Below, piece after piece: positions 7,399 to 9,705 of a stretch of 9,705 bases of DNA (its first letter is position 1; every line of letters starts with the position of its first letter). The notes beneath the pieces are model-generated. The model had not been told where the DNA came from. It was given only the letters and a program-made list of their open reading frames with translations, and did not search any database. The position numbers and the translations under genes were made by a program. The DNA is taken from assembly GCA_036654795.1 (NCBI GenBank), contig JAVVRI010000116.1:1-9705 (forward strand), in the 5' to 3' direction. The stretch comes from JAVVRI01 sp036654795. Its GTDB lineage: Bacteria > Bacteroidota > Bacteroidia > Bacteroidales > Tannerellaceae.

Positions 7399-7428
7399 CA
7401 AAGTTACAATAATTATTGAACCGGCAAA
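7399..7428 (-). promoter_or_regulatory. his operon promoter, Bacteroidetes type
   Basis: On the - strand, TTTG (7428-7425) and TAACTTTG (7406-7399) are separated by 18 bp, close to the Bacteroidetes consensus of TTTG at -33 and TAnnTTTG at -7. Transcription should begin near 7391, giving a leader of about 285 nt before hisG. The same stretch also fits an E. coli-like promoter: TTGACA (7440-7435), 17 bp, AATAAT (7417-7412). The phylum's primary sigma factor favours the first reading. Confidence 0.7.
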
Positions 7429-7463
7429 GTTTTCTGTCAAAAGATTACGAATACAGGCTGTTT

Positions 7464-7919
7464 TCACCTTAAATAATCAGCTATCGACATTAGGTTTCGT
7501 TCCAACAAATACATCCGGCTGGCCATGAAGGTAAACATCTCCCCCCAGTCTTCGCGCCGATGAAAGTCCAGTCCGGACTTGGTAATATAGATGCGGGAGA
7601 CCTCTTTTCCCGTCTCGCCCCGTATGAAGCAGACGTCCCAGACCAGTCCTTCGGGGAAATCCATTTCGAGCGTCTCCTTATACCAAGTGAGCCGTTCGAA
7701 CATTTCCAGTCGTTCCTCCTCCTGACGGTGGCAGAGTTCCAGAATAACAGACGCACCCTCTCGCGAAGCATCAAACTTGAACTCAACACCCTTAATCTTA
7801 GTATTATAAAGTATCCATATCTTTTTTCGTTCCCTTAGGTAAGGCTGCACCTCGCAAAAGGTGGCAAAACTCTCCCAAAACTCCAACTTCAAACTCTTCA
7901 ATTCCTCTTTCTTATACAT
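7464..7919 (-). CDS. DUF4268-like protein of unknown function
   Basis: A 151-aa soluble protein without signal peptide or membrane segment. Its course (MYKKEELKSLKLEFWESFATF, then WILYNTKIKGVEFKFDASREGASVILEL, an E-rich helix with WYKETLEM, then VSRIYITKSGLDFHRREDW and a final helix) resembles the small Bacteroides proteins classed as DUF4268, which have an alternating alpha-beta fold and conserved aromatic residues (FW, W-x-x-Y, DW). This family assignment rests on recollection of the pattern, not on a search. Its function is unknown; DUF4268 domains also occur at the C terminus of some nuclease-like proteins. The stop codon is only about 25 bp upstream of the his promoter, with no clear terminator between, so some read-through into the his leader is possible. 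It is divergent from the channel gene, with the palindrome array between them. Confidence 0.85.
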   Translation of the reverse strand: MYKKEELKSLKLEFWESFATFCEVQPYLRERKKIWILYNTKIKGVEFKFDASREGASVILELCHRQEEERLEMFERLTWYKETLEMDFPEGLVWDVCFIRGETGKEVSRIYITKSGLDFHRREDWGEMFTFMASRMYLLERNLMSIADYLR

Positions 7920-7952
7920 TCAGTCTTATTCTTTATCAAGTAAATAGCAGGA

Positions 7953-7960
7953 CAAATGTA
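7953..7960 (-). promoter_or_regulatory. Possible -7 promoter element for the DUF4268-like gene
   Basis: TACATTTG on the - strand matches TAnnTTTG and lies 33 bp before the ATG at 7919, a sensible distance. No TTTG is found 18-21 bp upstream, so only half of the promoter signature is present. Confidence 0.35.
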
Positions 7961-8060
7961 AGAATTTTTCCCGGAATACGCTGAATCAAGGCAACCGCAT
8001 CAAAAATAAGTTCCAAGCTTAAAAACAAATGGGTTGAGTCTTTTAGATCAAAACAGCACT

Positions 8061-8163
8061 CTAATTATACTTTTGAGCCTGCTCATAATCAATTTTGAGC
8101 CGGCTCAAAAGCAATTACGAGCAGGCTAAAAATCAATTTTGAGCTAGCTCAAAAGTATAATAG
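8061..8163. repeat. Array of four 22-bp palindromic units within a larger inverted repeat
   Basis: Four units of exactly 22 bp lie head to tail at 8071-8092, 8093-8114, 8115-8136 and 8137-8158. Each is an 18-bp dyad TTTTGAGC-NN-GCTCAAAA plus a 4-bp spacer, mostly TCAA or GCAA. The cores differ: GCCTGC, GCCGGC, GCAGGC, GCTAGC. Units 2 and 4 are perfect 18-bp palindromes (TTTTGAGCCGGCTCAAAA, TTTTGAGCTAGCTCAAAA). Units 1 and 3 are imperfect by themselves but complement each other at 16 of 18 positions, including a matching pair of deviations (T in unit 1, A in unit 3). The whole array is closed by a 15-bp perfect inverted repeat, ATTATACTTTTGAGC (8064-8078) with GCTCAAAAGTATAAT (8147-8161). It fills the middle of the divergent gap between the DUF4268-like and channel genes. 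A tandem operator or a dispersed intergenic repeat are both possible. Confidence 0.93.
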
Positions 8164-8183
8164 CATATAGGCGGAAGGGCAAA
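8151..8183 (-). promoter_or_regulatory. Promoter-like pair at the right edge of the palindrome array
   Basis: On the - strand, TTTG (8183-8180) and TACTTTTG (8158-8151) are 21 bp apart, close to the Bacteroidetes promoter pattern. The -7 part lies in the outer arm of the array. Transcription would start near 8143 and run through the array toward the DUF4268-like gene, giving a 5' leader of more than 220 nt. The mirror-image TACTTTTG on the + strand (8068-8075) follows automatically from the inverted repeat, but there no TTTG stands at the right distance. T-rich arms can mimic this motif by chance. Confidence 0.33.
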
Positions 8184-8315
8184 ACATCCTATCTTTTTCA
8201 TTAATATACTGCATGTTGAGAGTTAGCGCATCTGAAAGTAAACAAACAAATAAGCAGAAGGAAACGAACCCTGCACACGTTCCACATGTTATAAAGGCAT
8301 ATATATACGAAAGAT

Positions 8316-9482
8316 ATGACAAACTTAGGGGGGTGGATGAACCATGTGCTGACGAGTTGGGGTATTGGCGAGAAGGTTGCCAATACGTTTGATGAGTCAC
8401 TGATTGCAATATTGATGGCCGTTATAGCCGTAGTAGTGGATTATTTATGTCAAGCCATTCTTGTTGGCAGCATGCGGAAGTTGGCCAACCATACACATTA
8501 CCAATGGGACAAATTGCTGCTAAACAGAAAGGTGATACACAATCTGGTACATACCTTGCCGGGCATACTGCTCTATGCCTTACTACCTATGGCCTTTATC
8601 CGTGGGAAGCACATGCTGCTGATCTCGCAAAATCTTTGCACCATCTATATCATCTTTGAATTGTTACTGGCGGTAAATGGGTTACTACTGGTCGTATTGG
8701 ATGTGTACGGCCAGAAGGCCTCGTCTCAAAACCATCCGATGAAGGGGTTTATACAGGTGCTTCAGGTGTTGCTTTTCTTTGTCGGGGGGATTGTTATTAT
8801 TGCGATCCTGCTGGATAAATCTCCAGGCACTTTGTTTGCCGGACTTGGCGCTTCGGCAGCCATACTGATGCTGGTCTTCAAGGATAGCATATTGGGGTTT
8901 GTGGCAGGCATCCAACTTTCGGCAAACGACATGGTGAGGCAGGGAGATTGGATCACGCTGCCCTCTTCCAACGCCAACGGGATTGTACAGGAGATTACCC
9001 TTAACACCGTAAAGATACAGAACTTCGACAATACAATCATCACCATTCCCCCCTACACACTGGTAAGCAATGCCTTCCAAAACTGGCGGGGGATGAGCGA
9101 GTCCGGTGGGCGGCGCGTTATGAAATCTATCTTTATCGACCTGACGACAATCGTCTTTTGCACCCCGGAAGAGCTGGGAGGATATAAGAAGAGCATCCCC
9201 CTCCTCTCCGACTACCAGCCGGATGCAGGGGTTACACCGACCAATTCGCAGGTCTTTCGTGTCTACATTGAGCGTTATTTATGCAGCCTTCCGGAGGTCA
9301 ATCAGGAGCTCGACCTGATCATCAGCCAGCTACAAGCCACCGAATACGGAGTGCCGATACAGGTTTACTTCTTTTCCTCCAATAAGATATGGAAGGAGTA
9401 CGAGCGCATCCAGTCGGACATCTTCGACCACCTTCTGGCTATGGTTCCCCAATTCGGTTTGAAGGTATATCAATACACCTAA
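8316..9482 (+). CDS. MscS-family mechanosensitive channel, YbdG/MscM-like
   Basis: A 388-aa inner-membrane protein of the MscS superfamily, close in pattern to E. coli YbdG (MscM), which opens under membrane tension during hypo-osmotic shock. About five membrane segments are visible (roughly 28-50, 78-96, 104-130, 146-166 and the pore-lining 172-200, GLGASAAILMLVFKDSILGF). The beta domain follows: DMVRQGDWITLP (205-216), GIVQEITLNTVKIQNFDNT and TIPPYTLVSNAFQNWRGM (243-260), then ESGGRR, and a C-terminal cytoplasmic domain ending SDIFDHLLAMVPQFGLKVYQ, all YbdG landmarks. The stretch between residues 285 and 310 looks shorter than in E. coli YbdG (about 415 aa). Start is the ATG at 8316; an in-frame ATG at 8337 would remove seven residues. 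Transcribed alone and divergent from the DUF4268-like gene. Confidence 0.93.
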   Translation: MTNLGGWMNHVLTSWGIGEKVANTFDESLIAILMAVIAVVVDYLCQAILVGSMRKLANHTHYQWDKLLLNRKVIHNLVHTLPGILLYALLPMAFIRGKHMLLISQNLCTIYIIFELLLAVNGLLLVVLDVYGQKASSQNHPMKGFIQVLQVLLFFVGGIVIIAILLDKSPGTLFAGLGASAAILMLVFKDSILGFVAGIQLSANDMVRQGDWITLPSSNANGIVQEITLNTVKIQNFDNTIITIPPYTLVSNAFQNWRGMSESGGRRVMKSIFIDLTTIVFCTPEELGGYKKSIPLLSDYQPDAGVTPTNSQVFRVYIERYLCSLPEVNQELDLIISQLQATEYGVPIQVYFFSSNKIWKEYERIQSDIFDHLLAMVPQFGLKVYQYT

Positions 9483-9502
9483 GACGGGGACAGAACACAA
9501 AG

Positions 9503-9551
9503 AGAGCCGGCAGATGGCTGTTCATCCCTGAACAGCACATCTACCGGCTCT
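9503..9551. terminator. Long hairpin between convergent genes, likely bidirectional terminator
   Basis: AGAGCCGG at 9503 pairs with CCGGCTCT ending at 9551, continuing through CAGATG/CATCTA (one C-A mismatch and one bulged A) and GCTGTTCA/TGAACAGC around a TCCC loop: about 21 paired bases. It starts 20 bp after the channel stop and lies 27 bp from the stop of the opposing peptidase gene. The T content after the stem is modest on both strands (TCTTTGTGTT on the - strand), so efficiency is uncertain, but stem strength and position support termination for both genes. Confidence 0.7.
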
Positions 9552-9578
9552 GATCTATATAAGATGAGTCCTTTCTAT

Positions 9579-9705
9579 TTACCAGATAACAACACGGGCG
9601 GCAGGAGCCATAAACATGCTGTCGCCTTCTACGATACGAAAGGCAGGATAGAACGAGTCGATGTTACGCAAGGCTGCATTCACACGCCATTTGCCCAATG
9701 AGTGC
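9579..9705 (-). CDS. M13-family zinc metallopeptidase (neprilysin/PepO-like), C-terminal end only
   Basis: The last 41 codons of a gene that enters from the right edge, ending in TAA at 9581-9579. The visible tail reads HSLGKWRVNAALRNIDSFY, then PAFRIVEGDSMFMAPAARV and VIW at the very end. The GKWRVN...L.N.D.FY.AF....GD.M....RV.IW pattern is the conserved C terminus of M13 (neprilysin/endothelin-converting enzyme) peptidases, where the arginine of the RVN segment contributes to substrate binding and the chain ends with a conserved IW. The catalytic HExxH motif lies outside the window and cannot be checked. In Bacteroides such enzymes are usually exported lipoproteins or periplasmic, but the signal region is not visible here. 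It converges on the channel gene. Confidence 0.85.
   Translation of the reverse strand, partial: HSLGKWRVNAALRNIDSFYPAFRIVEGDSMFMAPAARVVIW

Noticed and set aside
8071..8158. CRISPR array
   Set aside because: The units abut with only a 4-bp conserved spacer; there are no unique spacers of 25-40 bp and no cas genes.
8213..8392. Short + strand ORF (about 59 codons) starting at ATG 8213 and running into the channel gene
   Set aside because: It overlaps the start of the channel gene out of frame by about 75 bp, has low-complexity K/Q/N content and no recognisable motif.
8149..8409. 86-codon - strand ORF covering the start of the channel gene
   Set aside because: It overlaps the channel start antisense, begins in the palindrome arm, and shows no domain; hydrophobic content follows from A/T-rich intergenic DNA.

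Overview
The window looks like a piece of a Bacteroidales chromosome, most likely Bacteroides or a close relative. Four things point there: a bifunctional HisB in a compact hisGDCB block, promoter motifs of the Bacteroidetes TTTG / TAnnTTTG type, weak or absent Shine-Dalgarno sequences, and a DUF4268-type protein and small lipoprotein typical of that group. Nothing suggests a phage, plasmid or insertion sequence; genes are intact apart from those cut by the window edges.

Layout. Positions 1-2334 (+ strand) hold the 3' part of tex (S1-domain nucleic-acid-binding protein), then ybaK (Cys-tRNA(Pro) deacylase) 15 bp downstream, probably one transcript. Positions 2376-7106 (- strand, read right to left) hold hisG, hisD, hisC and hisB, tightly packed with two 4-nt ATGA overlaps, followed by a small lipoprotein gene. 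HisG, HisD, HisC and HisB cover the first committed step and the last steps of histidine synthesis; hisA, hisF, hisH and hisI/E are absent and must lie elsewhere. Positions 7107-7440 form a long his leader: a promoter, a 27-codon ORF, a 16-codon peptide with four consecutive His codons, and a strong intrinsic terminator 40 nt past its stop codon. This is a classical transcription attenuator with an unusual second ORF in front.

Positions 7464-7919 (- strand) encode a 151-aa DUF4268-like protein of unknown function. It is divergent from an MscM/YbdG-like mechanosensitive channel gene (8316-9482, + strand). The 396-bp gap between them holds the most unusual feature of the window: four 22-bp tandem units, each built on a TTTTGAGC-NN-GCTCAAAA dyad, nested inside a 15-bp perfect inverted repeat. 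Its outer arms contain Bacteroidetes -7-like promoter motifs. After a long hairpin (9503-9551), the last 41 codons of an M13-family metallopeptidase lie on the - strand and run off the window.

The best candidate for something undescribed is the 22-bp palindrome array at 8061-8163; second is the two-ORF his leader. Neither could be compared with other genomes here.
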